Shown here piece after piece: positions 27,266 to 36,295 of a stretch of 64,000 nt of DNA. The notes beneath the pieces are model-generated. The model was not told where the DNA came from. It saw only the letters and a list, made by a program, of their open reading frames with translations, and did not search any database. This stretch comes from Methanosphaera stadtmanae (lineage in GTDB: Archaea > Methanobacteriota > Methanobacteria > Methanobacteriales > Methanobacteriaceae): positions 95,587 to 159,586 of the forward strand of contig SUTQ01000004.1 in NCBI GenBank assembly GCA_015062805.1, given 5' to 3'. The position numbers were made by a program, and so were the translations under genes. Position 1 is the stretch's first letter, and each line of letters starts with the position of its first letter.

Positions 27266-28297
27266 TTAGATATTTAATGGATTTTTTTCTAATTTAACAT
27301 ATTCTCCAATTGATTCTCTGGTAGTACCTATGACAAGATTATAACATTTAGTGTAGTCTTTTTTAGTAACTTCTTCACATACACCAGATGCAATTACTCT
27401 TTCATTATTTTTAACAATACCTGTATAAGTGTGAGTATAAGATACTATCTTTTCAATATTTACATAGTTTCCCTTTAAAAATTCAACATTGGATACTAAA
27501 TATATAGCTGGATAGGCATAAGAATTATCATCATCAATAATTTCACATTTTATCTTTATTCTTTCAAGAGGTTTGAAATATATTTCTTCGTCTTCACCAA
27601 TTTCATCTTCTTTCAAAGTGAATGAGATATCAAATAATGTCCCTTTAATTAGTCCCCTGTTGTTTTTTCTTGATTCATACCAAACAAATTCTTCTAAAGT
27701 CATGGAATTATCTTTTATACGCTTATCGTAAACATGTCTCCAGTAATCGTTGTTTATTTTATCCAGAGGACTATCGTTGTCTTTTTTTAATTGGGAATAT
27801 AATTTTATGGCACGTTTATGATTCTCTTTACCAAAAACAATAAAATCAATATCGCTTGTAGAGTTATTCTGAAGATTAAGTAATGTGGATCCACTAATTC
27901 CCATATCTTCATAATCAATATTGGCCCCTTCGTGGAATGTCTTGGCCAATAGGCGAATTTTATTGAATAATTTGTCATCGTCATTTGAATTTATAATTTC
28001 ATTTAGTTTCTTGATGGGATCTAAAATTTCTTCAACATCTTCTTTTAAAACACCCATTGTCTTTTTACCTTCAATATTCCAATCAAAAAGATAATCTGGA
28101 TGATATTTTTTAAGATAATCATAAGCTTCTTGACTTGATACTTTTTTATATCTAACATCATCAGAAATGCGTTCACCATTTTCGTCAGGCACATATCTTA
28201 AGAATGCAACGTAGTGACTTTTAGGGTGATGGTATGTATTTACAGCAAAAAAGAGTTTATCTTTAGTTTTAATAAAAAATCTAGGTAATATTTTCAT
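27266..28297 (-). CDS. Predicted nucleotidyltransferase-like protein
   Basis: A 343-residue protein with a polymerase-beta-type motif: GISGS at residues 133-137 and DID at residues 149-151, the metal-binding pair. The first 100 residues and the last 120 are not assigned to any family. I recall this form as a predicted archaeal nucleotidyltransferase of unknown substrate. It is convergent with the ACT gene, leaving four bases between stops, and divergent from the archaeosine group. Its start lacks a clear ribosome site. Confidence 0.6.
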   Translation of the reverse strand: MKILPRFFIKTKDKLFFAVNTYHHPKSHYVAFLRYVPDENGERISDDVRYKKVSSQEAYDYLKKYHPDYLFDWNIEGKKTMGVLKEDVEEILDPIKKLNEIINSNDDDKLFNKIRLLAKTFHEGANIDYEDMGISGSTLLNLQNNSTSDIDFIVFGKENHKRAIKLYSQLKKDNDSPLDKINNDYWRHVYDKRIKDNSMTLEEFVWYESRKNNRGLIKGTLFDISFTLKEDEIGEDEEIYFKPLERIKIKCEIIDDDNSYAYPAIYLVSNVEFLKGNYVNIEKIVSYTHTYTGIVKNNERVIASGVCEEVTKKDYTKCYNLVIGTTRESIGEYVKLEKNPLNI

Positions 28298-28387
28298 ATT
28301 AAAAAGTCCATAAATTTATAAAAAATTTCTCATATTATAATTAAAATTATTACTTTTAAAATATATAAAAGAATATAGAGTGATGTT

Positions 28388-28954
28388 ATGCAGTACTTAA
28401 AATGGAAAGATGGAAATGAATATGATGGTAGTCAAATTAATCCATCATGGGCATTTCAAGAGTTTAAAGTTAAAGATTCAACAATTGTTTCTTGGATAGG
28501 ACCAATGAATATACTTGGTGACAATCTCATAGACTATGAAGATGTTGGGTTGGATATCAAGGGAGACAATATGTTAAATTTCATAGTAGAGCATTTTGAT
28601 GAACAGCCAGGAAATTTAAAATTGGCTTATCATAGACAAAGAATCCTTGTAATGATTACTAGGGATAAATTGTTAGATTATGGTATCAAAACTACTCAAG
28701 ATGGGGATGACATATTCATAAACAATAAAAAATTGTCTGTATCCATAGCTACAGCGTCCATTAGTTCAATGAAAATGCATTTTGCATTAAATATTACAAC
28801 AAAGGGAACACCAGATGATGTTGAAACATCAGCATTGGAAGACAACGATATGTCTCTGGAAGATATTCATAAGTTACAGGATGAAATTTCCGAGGCATAT
28901 ATTGAAATGATTGAAACAATAGATAAGGACATTACAAAAACTAAAGTATTCTAG
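28388..28954 (+). CDS. DUF366 family protein
   Basis: A 188-residue archaeal protein matching DUF366 by its opening (WKDGNEYDGSQINPSWAFQ) and the central HFDEQPGNLKLAYHRQRILV. It lies 12 bases before queD and 5' of queE, so it is likely part of the preQ0/archaeosine operon. The last 30 residues are an acidic helix. A GTGATG ribosome site precedes the ATG. The biochemical role of DUF366 is not known to me. Confidence 0.78.
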   Translation: MQYLKWKDGNEYDGSQINPSWAFQEFKVKDSTIVSWIGPMNILGDNLIDYEDVGLDIKGDNMLNFIVEHFDEQPGNLKLAYHRQRILVMITRDKLLDYGIKTTQDGDDIFINNKKLSVSIATASISSMKMHFALNITTKGTPDDVETSALEDNDMSLEDIHKLQDEISEAYIEMIETIDKDITKTKVF

Positions 28955-28966
28955 GAGAAAAAAATT

Positions 28967-29455
28967 ATGAGAGTTAATTTAGATGGAATTCATACAAATT
29001 TAAGATTTTCTGCAGCACATATGGTAATTGGACATGAATCTTGTGGAAAAATTCATGGACATAGTTATATTGTTGATGTGGAGGTTGATGGTGAAAGAAA
29101 CGGACAATTTGGTTTCGTAATTGATTTTAAAGTTCTTAAGGAAATAACCAGAAAAGTATGTAAATCCTTGGATCATAGAGTACTTATTCCAGTTAACAGT
29201 TCTGATTTGGAAGTTACTTATGAAGATGATAATTCTTTGGAATTTACAGTTCTTAATTGTCTGGAATATAAATTACCACAACAGGATGTTGTTTTGCTTC
29301 CTATACCTTCTACTACTGCAGAATCTTTGTCAGTTTATATTACAGAATGTATAGTTGAAGAACTTGAGAATAAAGAATTTTTAAATTTCATAGAAGTTCA
29401 AGTAAATGAAGGTATAGGTCAAGGAGCATCTTATCGATATTATTTTAATGAATAA
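28967..29455 (+). CDS. queD: 6-carboxy-5,6,7,8-tetrahydropterin synthase QueD
   Basis: A 162-residue T-fold enzyme that converts dihydroneopterin triphosphate to 6-carboxytetrahydropterin, the second step to preQ0 for archaeosine. Zinc ligands are His18 (AAHMV) and the two His of HGH (30 and 32), and the catalytic Cys26 is in CGKIHGH, the CxxxHGH form of QueD. Asp/His (DHRVL) and a late Glu are present. GGAG precedes the start. queE follows at once. Confidence 0.9.
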   Translation: MRVNLDGIHTNLRFSAAHMVIGHESCGKIHGHSYIVDVEVDGERNGQFGFVIDFKVLKEITRKVCKSLDHRVLIPVNSSDLEVTYEDDNSLEFTVLNCLEYKLPQQDVVLLPIPSTTAESLSVYITECIVEELENKEFLNFIEVQVNEGIGQGASYRYYFNE

Positions 29456-29471
29456 ATGGGGGTTTATTTAA

Positions 29472-30167
29472 ATTAACTCTAAAATTATTGAAATATTTTC
29501 CAGTATTCAGGGTGAAGGTTTATTAATTGGGAAACGTCAAATTTTTATACGATTTGCTGGATGTAATATAAATTGTAAGTACTGTGACACTGAAAATAGT
29601 AAATTGGGTGATGTTGGAGAATATTATTCTGTAGATGAATTAAATGATGTTGTACAATCTTTAATTACTCCAGATTTTGATTCATTGGAAATTACTGGTG
29701 GTGAACCCTTACTTAATAGCGATTATATTCGGGATTTTCTTTCAAAATACGATTACAAGGCAATGCTTGAAACTAACGCTACTTTGCCTGAAAATTTATA
29801 TGATTTGGTGGATGTAATTGACATAGTCTCTATGGATATCAAATTACCTGAGCATTTTAATTCAAAAAAGGAATGGTTAACTGTATATGAAAATGAATTA
29901 AAATCTATTAAAATAATGGAAGACTATAATTTGAAATATTATATTAAAATAGTTGTATCTCCCACAACATCAACTCAAATTATTGAAGATATATTGAAAG
30001 ATTTAAATGGTCTTGTAAGTGGGAATGTGGAAGTTATTGTTCAACCAGTTAGTCCAATGTCATTATGGGACACTAAAGAGAATTTATTTACAATATCCGA
30101 ATTAATCGGAAAACACTTCAGCGTTTCAATAATCCCTCAAATTCATAAATATTTGGAAATTGAATAA
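29472..30167 (+). CDS. queE: 7-carboxy-7-deazaguanine synthase QueE with apparent ATT start
   Basis: A radical SAM enzyme that contracts 6-carboxytetrahydropterin to 7-carboxy-7-deazaguanine. Counting from ATT 29472 gives 231 residues, the normal family size. Cys31, Cys35 and Cys38 (CNINCKYC) bind the [4Fe-4S] cluster, and EITGGEPL follows. The essential opening IFSSIQGEG lies upstream of every ATG, GTG or TTG in frame; the next start (TTG 29604) would remove the cluster motif. A stop lies one codon before ATT. GGGGG nine bases upstream supports initiation at ATT. The alternative is a frameshift joining ATG 29456, which opens only six codons. Confidence 0.82.
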   Translation: MNSKIIEIFSSIQGEGLLIGKRQIFIRFAGCNINCKYCDTENSKLGDVGEYYSVDELNDVVQSLITPDFDSLEITGGEPLLNSDYIRDFLSKYDYKAMLETNATLPENLYDLVDVIDIVSMDIKLPEHFNSKKEWLTVYENELKSIKIMEDYNLKYYIKIVVSPTTSTQIIEDILKDLNGLVSGNVEVIVQPVSPMSLWDTKENLFTISELIGKHFSVSIIPQIHKYLEIE

Positions 30168-30381
30168 CTTTTTTTTTACTTTATTTTTTGAATATTTTTC
30201 TTAAGTTTTGTGCTTTTTATTATTTGCTTTCATTATAAAGTAGATAATTAGTTCGTATATCTAATAATAATTTCCTTTTTTATATTTCTAAATTTTAAAG
30301 AAAAATAATAGTAATAATAAGAAACATAACTATTAAATATGTTATTATAAAATTTTTTAATAACCCGGAGTAGTGATTAAC

Positions 30382-30960
30382 ATGGAATTAGAAATGGATA
30401 GCAATTTTGGTATTAAAGATGCTGTAACATATGATGTTATAACAGCCAGTAGTGATACGGTTATATCGGATATAGCAGATATAATGACTAAAAATGATAT
30501 TAGTTCCGTGGTTATAGAAGATGAAAAAGTTGAAGGAATAGTTACAACCAATAATATTATTTCTAAGGTTGTATCAAAAAATATTTCGCCACAGGACATA
30601 TCTGCGGGCATGGTTATGGACAAATATGTAGGAATAAATTCGGATGCTTCATTGAACGAAGCTTCTTCAGTAATGATTAAGAATAATTGTAAAGTATTGT
30701 TGGTCTTTGAAGAAGAAGAATTTAAGGGTATTTTAACTTTAACTGACATTGTTCGTGTATCACCTGAACTTATTGAAATTTTCGTAGAACAAAAAAATAT
30801 TGATGATAAAAATTATCATGATGATGCAAACTATTCAACCGACTATGATGAAAACTTGGATGAAGGTGTTTGTGAAAGCTGTGGTGTATACGGTCAATTG
30901 GAAGAAAGAGATGGCCAATTCCTTTGTTCAGAATGTCTGGATGAAGACTCAGATGACTAA
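30382..30960 (+). CDS. CBS-pair protein with C-terminal zinc ribbon
   Basis: A 192-residue protein: two CBS modules (residues about 8-60 and 75-130) followed by an acidic, Asp/Tyr-rich linker and a CxxC...CxxC ribbon (CESCG, then CSECL). CBS pairs bind adenosyl nucleotides and often regulate partners. I start at ATG 30382, after GTGAT; the GTG at 30373 is part of that site. It is the first of three CBS genes in a row. Its target is unknown. Confidence 0.8.
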   Translation: MELEMDSNFGIKDAVTYDVITASSDTVISDIADIMTKNDISSVVIEDEKVEGIVTTNNIISKVVSKNISPQDISAGMVMDKYVGINSDASLNEASSVMIKNNCKVLLVFEEEEFKGILTLTDIVRVSPELIEIFVEQKNIDDKNYHDDANYSTDYDENLDEGVCESCGVYGQLEERDGQFLCSECLDEDSDD

Positions 30961-31010
30961 AAAATAACAGCATTCAATTATAACTTTAAACAACAAATGG
31001 AGACAGATAT

Positions 31011-31943
31011 ATGAAAAATAAATTAATCAACAAAATTAAAAACTACGATAACTTAAATTTACAAACTAAAAAAGCAGAAAATGATGGAGACATAATGGAC
31101 ATAGCATTCAAAGATGTCGTAACAGCTTCACAAAGTGCAACCATAATTGAAATTGCAAATTTGATGAGTCAAAATGATATAAGAAGAGTTCCAATTACCG
31201 ATCCAGGAACTGGAAAGTTAAGAGGAATAGTAACCACAATGGATATACTTGATTTCTTTGGAGGAGGAAAAAAATACAGTTTAATAACTGATAAACACAA
31301 AGGAAACTTTTTATCAGCAATTAATGCTCCAATAAAAGAAATTATGACTACTAATGTAAAAACAATGACTAACAAAGATACAATTGTTGATGCTGCCACT
31401 TTAATGCTTGAAGAAGATATTGGTGGTTTCCCAATAGTCAACGCTGAAAATGAAATTGTTGGAATGGTTACTGAAGGAGATATAGTAAAAAAATTACAAA
31501 AATTAATCTCTGCAGTTGAAGTCCAAGATGTAATGGCTACTGACTTAATTACAACAACACCAGGTACAAAAATAGAAGCAATCACAAAAATAATGGTTAG
31601 AAACTCATTAAGAAGAATTCCAATAGTGGGAGAAGATATTAAATCAAATTCCAAAGAAGAAAAATTATTAGGTTTTGTTACAGCTTCTGATATTCTTAAA
31701 TATATCGGTGAACATAAATTATTCTCAAAATTATTCTCCAATGAAGGAGAAGATGTAGTAAACATTTCTGTTGAAGAGTTAATGGTAACTGACGTAATTT
31801 CCGTATCAAAATATGATAAATTAAGTGATGTTGCTGATGTAATGTTTGATAAAAACATCAGAGGGTTAACAGTAGTAGATGATGAAACAGGTAAATTAAT
31901 AGGTATAATCACAATAAGAGATTTATTAAAAGCTGTAATATAA
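31011..31943 (+). CDS. Four-CBS-domain protein
   Basis: A 310-residue soluble protein with four CBS modules at residues about 25-85, 105-160, 165-230 and 250-310. Each has the usual end of the type GIVT-x-x-DIL. No catalytic or DNA-binding domain is seen, so it probably binds nucleotides or SAM and acts on a partner. A GGAGA site precedes the ATG. A hairpin follows the stop. Confidence 0.85.
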   Translation: MKNKLINKIKNYDNLNLQTKKAENDGDIMDIAFKDVVTASQSATIIEIANLMSQNDIRRVPITDPGTGKLRGIVTTMDILDFFGGGKKYSLITDKHKGNFLSAINAPIKEIMTTNVKTMTNKDTIVDAATLMLEEDIGGFPIVNAENEIVGMVTEGDIVKKLQKLISAVEVQDVMATDLITTTPGTKIEAITKIMVRNSLRRIPIVGEDIKSNSKEEKLLGFVTASDILKYIGEHKLFSKLFSNEGEDVVNISVEELMVTDVISVSKYDKLSDVADVMFDKNIRGLTVVDDETGKLIGIITIRDLLKAVI

Positions 31944-31951
31944 AAATAGAT

Positions 31952-31977
31952 AATAATACTTCTTTTTAAGTATTATT
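31952..31977 (+). terminator. Hairpin after the four-CBS gene
   Basis: AATAATACTT pairs with AAGTATTATT around CTTTTT. The T-run after it is short, so termination may be partial. Confidence 0.5.
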
Positions 31978-32053
31978 TTAGGGAAATACTATTTATATCT
32001 GAAAGAGCAATAGTATTATTATAAGGTTTAAAAAATTTATGGAGTTGATTTTA

Positions 32054-32878
32054 ATGACAATAGAAAATGTAATGGCCAAGGAGATAGTAACAATACGCAA
32101 AGATCAAACAGTATCTGATGCATTAAAACTTATGAGTAAACACAAAATCTCAAGATTGCCTGTCATCTCTCCTAAAACTGATGAACTTGTTGGAATAATC
32201 ACTGAAAAAGATATGGCACTTAAAATTGCTTCAGCAAAATATGAGGAAGTACCATTATCTCATATGAGAATTTCTACAATTATGACTGATGATGTTATAA
32301 CTGCAGATATTTCCGAATCAAAAGTACAAGTTCTTAAAAAAATGGTTGATAATCATATCGGTGGAATTCCAATTATGGATGGAGACAAAATCGTTGGTAT
32401 GGTCACCAAAACAGACTTCTTAAAAGAAGCTGATATGGCTCCATTTGAAAATACTCAAATCAAAGACATTATGACAAAACGTGTTATCACAGTTAGTCCT
32501 GATGATAGATTAGTACATGCTAGAAGATTAATGATTGACAATGACATTGCAAGATTAGTAGTAGTTAATTCAGGAGTTATAATTGGTATTATAACAGCAA
32601 AAGATGTTGCTAAAACAGTCATTGACTTCAAAAAACGTGTACCTGAGAAATACCAACATTCTCAAATAAGAAACTTATTTGTACAGGAAGTAATGTCACA
32701 GACAATAGAAACAACCACTAAAGAAGCTACCATTCCAGAAGTAGCAAAAATCATGATTGAAAAAGAATTTAGTGGAATGCCTGTAGCTGATGATAAAAAC
32801 AAAGTACAAGGTATAGTTTCAAAAACTGATTTACTAAAACACATATATGATTTCAATAGAAAAAGAGGAAATTACTGA
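32054..32878 (+). CDS. Four-CBS-domain protein, paralogue of the preceding gene
   Basis: A 274-residue protein with four CBS modules, each opening with a V/I-x-x-V/I-M pattern (IENVMAKEIVTI, IKDIMTKRVITV, VQEVMSQTI). ATG 32054 follows GGAGTTGA by about six bases; the ATG at 32039 overlaps that site. Its arrangement matches the preceding gene, suggesting an old duplication. The stop codon lies in the loop of a terminator hairpin. Confidence 0.85.
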   Translation: MTIENVMAKEIVTIRKDQTVSDALKLMSKHKISRLPVISPKTDELVGIITEKDMALKIASAKYEEVPLSHMRISTIMTDDVITADISESKVQVLKKMVDNHIGGIPIMDGDKIVGMVTKTDFLKEADMAPFENTQIKDIMTKRVITVSPDDRLVHARRLMIDNDIARLVVVNSGVIIGIITAKDVAKTVIDFKKRVPEKYQHSQIRNLFVQEVMSQTIETTTKEATIPEVAKIMIEKEFSGMPVADDKNKVQGIVSKTDLLKHIYDFNRKRGNY

Positions 32879-32905
32879 TTAATTTCCTTTAAACCTTATT
32901 TTTTT
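32866..32905 (+). terminator. Terminator overlapping the stop of the third CBS gene
   Basis: AGGAAATTA (32866-32874) pairs with TAATTTCCT (32880-32888). The TGA stop is in the five-base loop, and a T-run follows at about 32898-32905. Confidence 0.65.
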
Positions 32906-32989
32906 AACAATAACTTTTTTTTAATTTTAATTACTATTTTACTATTTCTTCAAAATACTTAAAAATTTAATTAAACATAGTAATATATA

Positions 32990-33826
32990 ATGGAAAGAAA
33001 TAAACAAGTAGGTTACTTAGGACCAGAAGGTACCTTTTCTCATGAAGCCGTGTTAAATTATGTTAATGAGTATTCTAAGATAGTTCCTTTTGACAATATT
33101 ATACATATTTTTGAATCATTGGAAAAAGACGAAATCGATGAAGCAATAGTTCCTATAGAAAATTCTACAGAAGGATCAGTATTGGTGACTTTAGATGCTT
33201 TAATGTATTTTGATTTAAATATCATAAAAGAATTAGAATTACCAATTAAGCATAATCTTTTAGCACAAAAAGGTATTTCCCTAGATGATATTTCAGTAAT
33301 ATGTTCTCATCAACAAGCACTTGCTCAATGCAGACATTATCTCAATAAATTAAATAAACAGGTTCATGCAATGTCAAGTACGGCAAATGCTGCTCGTTAT
33401 GTTACAGAGTTAACTTCTGCAGCAGTAATTGGTAATAAAATATTATCTCAAAAATATGGTCTTGAAATAATAGCACAAAACATTCAAGATTATGATAATA
33501 ATGTAACACGTTTTGTTGTAGTTTCTAAAAGTTTTCAAGATGAAACTACTGGAAATGACAAAACATCCATAGTCCTATCTCTTAAGGGGGATAAACCCGG
33601 TGGATTATATGAAATACTACGAATATTTGCTGAAGCAGGAATTAATCTTACAAAAATAGAATCTAGACCTTCAAAAAAGGGTATAGGTAAATATTTGTTT
33701 TTTATTGATATGCAGGGACATAAAAATGAATCTCATATAAATAAAACATTATCTATTATTGAATCCGAAGTAAACATGATAAAAATATTGGGTTCTTATG
33801 CAACTATGAATGTTGGGGGGAATTAA
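32990..33826 (+). CDS. pheA: Prephenate dehydratase with ACT domain
   Basis: A 278-residue enzyme that converts prephenate to phenylpyruvate for phenylalanine. GPEGTFS (residues 10-16), PIENSTEGSV near residue 60 and a TRF-type motif (NVTRFVVVS) mark the catalytic domain. The C-terminal ACT domain contains the ESRPSK motif that binds phenylalanine for feedback control. No ribosome site precedes ATG 32990, and a TATA-like stretch lies about 30 bases upstream, so the mRNA may be leaderless. It overlaps the next gene. Confidence 0.92.
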   Translation: MERNKQVGYLGPEGTFSHEAVLNYVNEYSKIVPFDNIIHIFESLEKDEIDEAIVPIENSTEGSVLVTLDALMYFDLNIIKELELPIKHNLLAQKGISLDDISVICSHQQALAQCRHYLNKLNKQVHAMSSTANAARYVTELTSAAVIGNKILSQKYGLEIIAQNIQDYDNNVTRFVVVSKSFQDETTGNDKTSIVLSLKGDKPGGLYEILRIFAEAGINLTKIESRPSKKGIGKYLFFIDMQGHKNESHINKTLSIIESEVNMIKILGSYATMNVGGN

Positions 33827-34484
33827 AATAGTTAGAGAAAGCTCTCGACACAGTATAGAAAGAAAGTTAAAAGAATTAGAAGAAGAAAAAGATAAGGGAA
33901 ACATTTCTCTTGAGGATTATGATACTTTACGAATTCGTTATGAAAGAAAATTAGGAAACAAGGAAACAGTATCTAAATTACAGGAAGCTAAAGGCTTTAA
34001 ACCATCGGTCATTAAGGAAAAAAAAGCTAAAAAACAAGAGTTATATGATGATTTTGTAGATAAATATTCTAAAAGTGAAGGAAAGGATTACGGTGAAATA
34101 CAACGTTCAAACATTTTTAACAAATCTACAAAAAGAGCAATTATAATTCTTTTCATATTGCTGGCATTTGGAGTAGGTATATTGGCAGGATTTTCTGCAA
34201 TAACATCCAATCAAGAGAACGTGACTCCAAATGTAACAATATCTGATTCAGCATTCAGTGCTAATCAAACGATTACACAACAAACTAATCTCACAATAGA
34301 TACTTCTAATATAACATATAACAATACTAAAAAAACAACTAAGAAAAAATCCAGTACTAAAAAATATTCTAGCTCAAATAAGACATCATCAAGTTCATCG
34401 TCATCTAGTTCGGACAGTAGTTCATCATCTAGTAAAAAACAATCCAGTTCAAGTTCCGGTTCATCTTCAACTAGTAGAGATTAA
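33810..34484 (+). CDS. Membrane protein with cytosolic helical domain and Ser-rich outer tail
   Basis: A 224-residue protein. Residues 1-100 are charged and helical (SHOCT-like LKELEEEKDKGNISLEDY), one membrane helix spans about 110-131, and the rest is Thr/Asn-rich and then Ser/Lys-rich with N-glycosylation sequons, as expected outside the cell. The start is uncertain: ATG 33810 overlaps pheA by 17 bases, but GGGGGG at 33815-33820 points to a start near ATA 33828 or ATT 33822. The function is unknown. Confidence 0.7.
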   Translation: MLGGIKIVRESSRHSIERKLKELEEEKDKGNISLEDYDTLRIRYERKLGNKETVSKLQEAKGFKPSVIKEKKAKKQELYDDFVDKYSKSEGKDYGEIQRSNIFNKSTKRAIIILFILLAFGVGILAGFSAITSNQENVTPNVTISDSAFSANQTITQQTNLTIDTSNITYNNTKKTTKKKSSTKKYSSSNKTSSSSSSSSSDSSSSSSKKQSSSSSGSSSTSRD

Positions 34485-34508
34485 ACTTAAGTATATGGGG
34501 GTAATATT

Positions 34509-35108
34509 ATGAAATTAAATAAAACATTGATATTGGTACCATTATTGATTATTTTGGTTGTTTCATTAAGTGGATGTATAACTGATGGTTTAACTAAAAC
34601 TGGAGAAACATTTGAAGCTAATGGGGTTACTTTTCAATATCCCGAAAGTTGGCAAGTAGTTAATAGTGTTGCTGAAGGATCAATAGCTGCAGTTGCTTCC
34701 AAAGAAAATTCTCAAATATCAACAGTTATTCAGCAGGTACCTGCTGAACTTGGGACAGATATTCAAACAGCTTGCAGTAACAATAATAAAAATTTAGTGA
34801 AGTCTCCAAATTATATCAATCTTCAGGAGGTTAAAACCTCAGTTAATGGTCAACCAGTAATTTTACATAGATACATTGTAAATGAAGCAGATGGTTCACA
34901 AAAAGAGCATGTTGCAACGTGGATGCAAATGAGTGATGGAAAGTTATATGTTGTATTATTCAACACTCCTTTGGAATCCTATGAACAAGAAAGATCAAGT
35001 TATGATTTAATTGTGGGTACATTTGCATTACAAGGGGACTCAAAATCTGGAAACAGTTCATTACAAGCAGAAATAATGGATCAAATTAATAATTTCTTTT
35101 CACATTAG
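34509..35108 (+). CDS. Secreted lipoprotein with PsbP-like domain
   Basis: A 199-residue protein with a signal peptide and lipobox LSGC, giving a lipidated Cys23. The mature part contains FQYPESWQVV and later YVVLFNTPLESYEQ, the pattern of PsbP/Mog1-like domains common in Methanobacteriales lipoproteins. GGGGGTAAT precedes the ATG. It probably sits on the outer face of the membrane; its ligand is unknown. Confidence 0.8.
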   Translation: MKLNKTLILVPLLIILVVSLSGCITDGLTKTGETFEANGVTFQYPESWQVVNSVAEGSIAAVASKENSQISTVIQQVPAELGTDIQTACSNNNKNLVKSPNYINLQEVKTSVNGQPVILHRYIVNEADGSQKEHVATWMQMSDGKLYVVLFNTPLESYEQERSSYDLIVGTFALQGDSKSGNSSLQAEIMDQINNFFSH

Positions 35109-35117
35109 GGCGATATA

Positions 35118-36272
35118 ATGAAAATAATTTTATGTATAACAGGTAGTATAGCAGCTACTGAAGATTTAAAATTGGTTCATGAGTTGCAAAGACACGGATA
35201 TGATGTTGAATGTTTCATGACTGAAGCAGCAGCAGAAATTATCACACCATTATCCATGGAATTTGCCACTAAAAAACGAGTAGTTACTAAAATAACAGGG
35301 TATGTGGAACATGTTACTAATGCACAAGCAGATTTAATTCTTGTAGCTCCTGCAACAGCCAATACAATCAGTAAATTTGCTCATAAAGTTGCTGATACTA
35401 CCGTAACAACTTTGTTATTAACTGCAAGTGGATATGATACACCCATTTTATTTGTTCCTTCAATGCATATTTCAATGTACGAGGCAATTAGTGACAATAT
35501 TCAAAAGATTAAGGAAGAAAATAAAAATGTCCATTTCATGGAACCTAATGAAGCAGAACGTAAAGCTAAATTTCCATCAAAACATGACATTGTTTTAGAA
35601 GTTGAAAGATTAACTTCAGAACAAAAATTATCTGGAAAAAAGGTAATGATTTCTGCTGGTGCAACTTTTGAAGCATTAGATTCAATGCGGGGCTTAACTA
35701 ATAGAAGTTCTGGAAGAATGGGTGTTGAAATAGCAAAAGAAATGTATCGACAAGGTGCTAATGTTACTGTAGTATGCGGTTTAATGCATACTCATGTTCC
35801 TTCATTATTTGAACGTGTTGATGTCGAATCAACTAATCAGATGATGGATGCAGTAACAGAAAGAATTGGGGATATAGATATTTATGTTTCTGTAGCGGCA
35901 ATATCCGATTTTACCTTTGATAATGTTTCTCATGGTAAAATTTCTTCTGATGAGGATATCACAGTTAAATTAACCAGGTTACCTAAATTATTGGAAATGG
36001 TAAAAAAATTGAATCCGGAAGTGTTTGTGGTAGGTTTTAAAGCTGAAGCAGATGTCAGTGAAGAAAATTTAATTACAAAAGCTAAAAATCGTATGGAAAA
36101 ATATGATTTGAATCTCATGGTTGCAAATGACATATCATTAGAGAACAGTGGGCCTGGTTCCGATAAGAATGAGGTATATATTATTGATAAAGATACTTAC
36201 GAAAAAGTATCTTTGGATTCTAAGAGTAATATTTCTAAAAAAATAGTTGAAAAAGTATGTACATTTTTCTAA
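35118..36272 (+). CDS. coaBC: Bifunctional phosphopantothenoylcysteine decarboxylase / synthase CoaBC
   Basis: A 384-residue fusion for coenzyme A synthesis. The flavin-binding CoaC half has CITGSIAA at the start, APATANT near residue 78 and PSMHISMY near residue 115. The CoaB half starts near residue 170 with ISAGATFEALDSMRGLTNRSSG and includes VGFKAE. The order is as usual. It starts nine bases after the lipoprotein gene with a GGGCGAT site. The stop sits in the loop of a bidirectional terminator. Confidence 0.92.
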   Translation: MKIILCITGSIAATEDLKLVHELQRHGYDVECFMTEAAAEIITPLSMEFATKKRVVTKITGYVEHVTNAQADLILVAPATANTISKFAHKVADTTVTTLLLTASGYDTPILFVPSMHISMYEAISDNIQKIKEENKNVHFMEPNEAERKAKFPSKHDIVLEVERLTSEQKLSGKKVMISAGATFEALDSMRGLTNRSSGRMGVEIAKEMYRQGANVTVVCGLMHTHVPSLFERVDVESTNQMMDAVTERIGDIDIYVSVAAISDFTFDNVSHGKISSDEDITVKLTRLPKLLEMVKKLNPEVFVVGFKAEADVSEENLITKAKNRMEKYDLNLMVANDISLENSGPGSDKNEVYIIDKDTYEKVSLDSKSNISKKIVEKVCTFF

Positions 36273-36295
36273 TTTTTTACATACTTCTTTTTTTA
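36253..36295. terminator. Bidirectional terminator between coaBC and flpA
   Basis: AAGTATGTA (36253-36261) pairs with TACATACTT (36278-36286) around a 16-base loop that contains the coaBC stop. T-runs lie on the plus-strand side (36288-36295) and, for the minus strand, just beyond 36253. Confidence 0.65.

Noticed and set aside
31169..31912. 247-codon open frame antisense to the four-CBS gene
   Set aside because: Shadow of a repetitive coding sequence; no ribosome site or recognisable domain.
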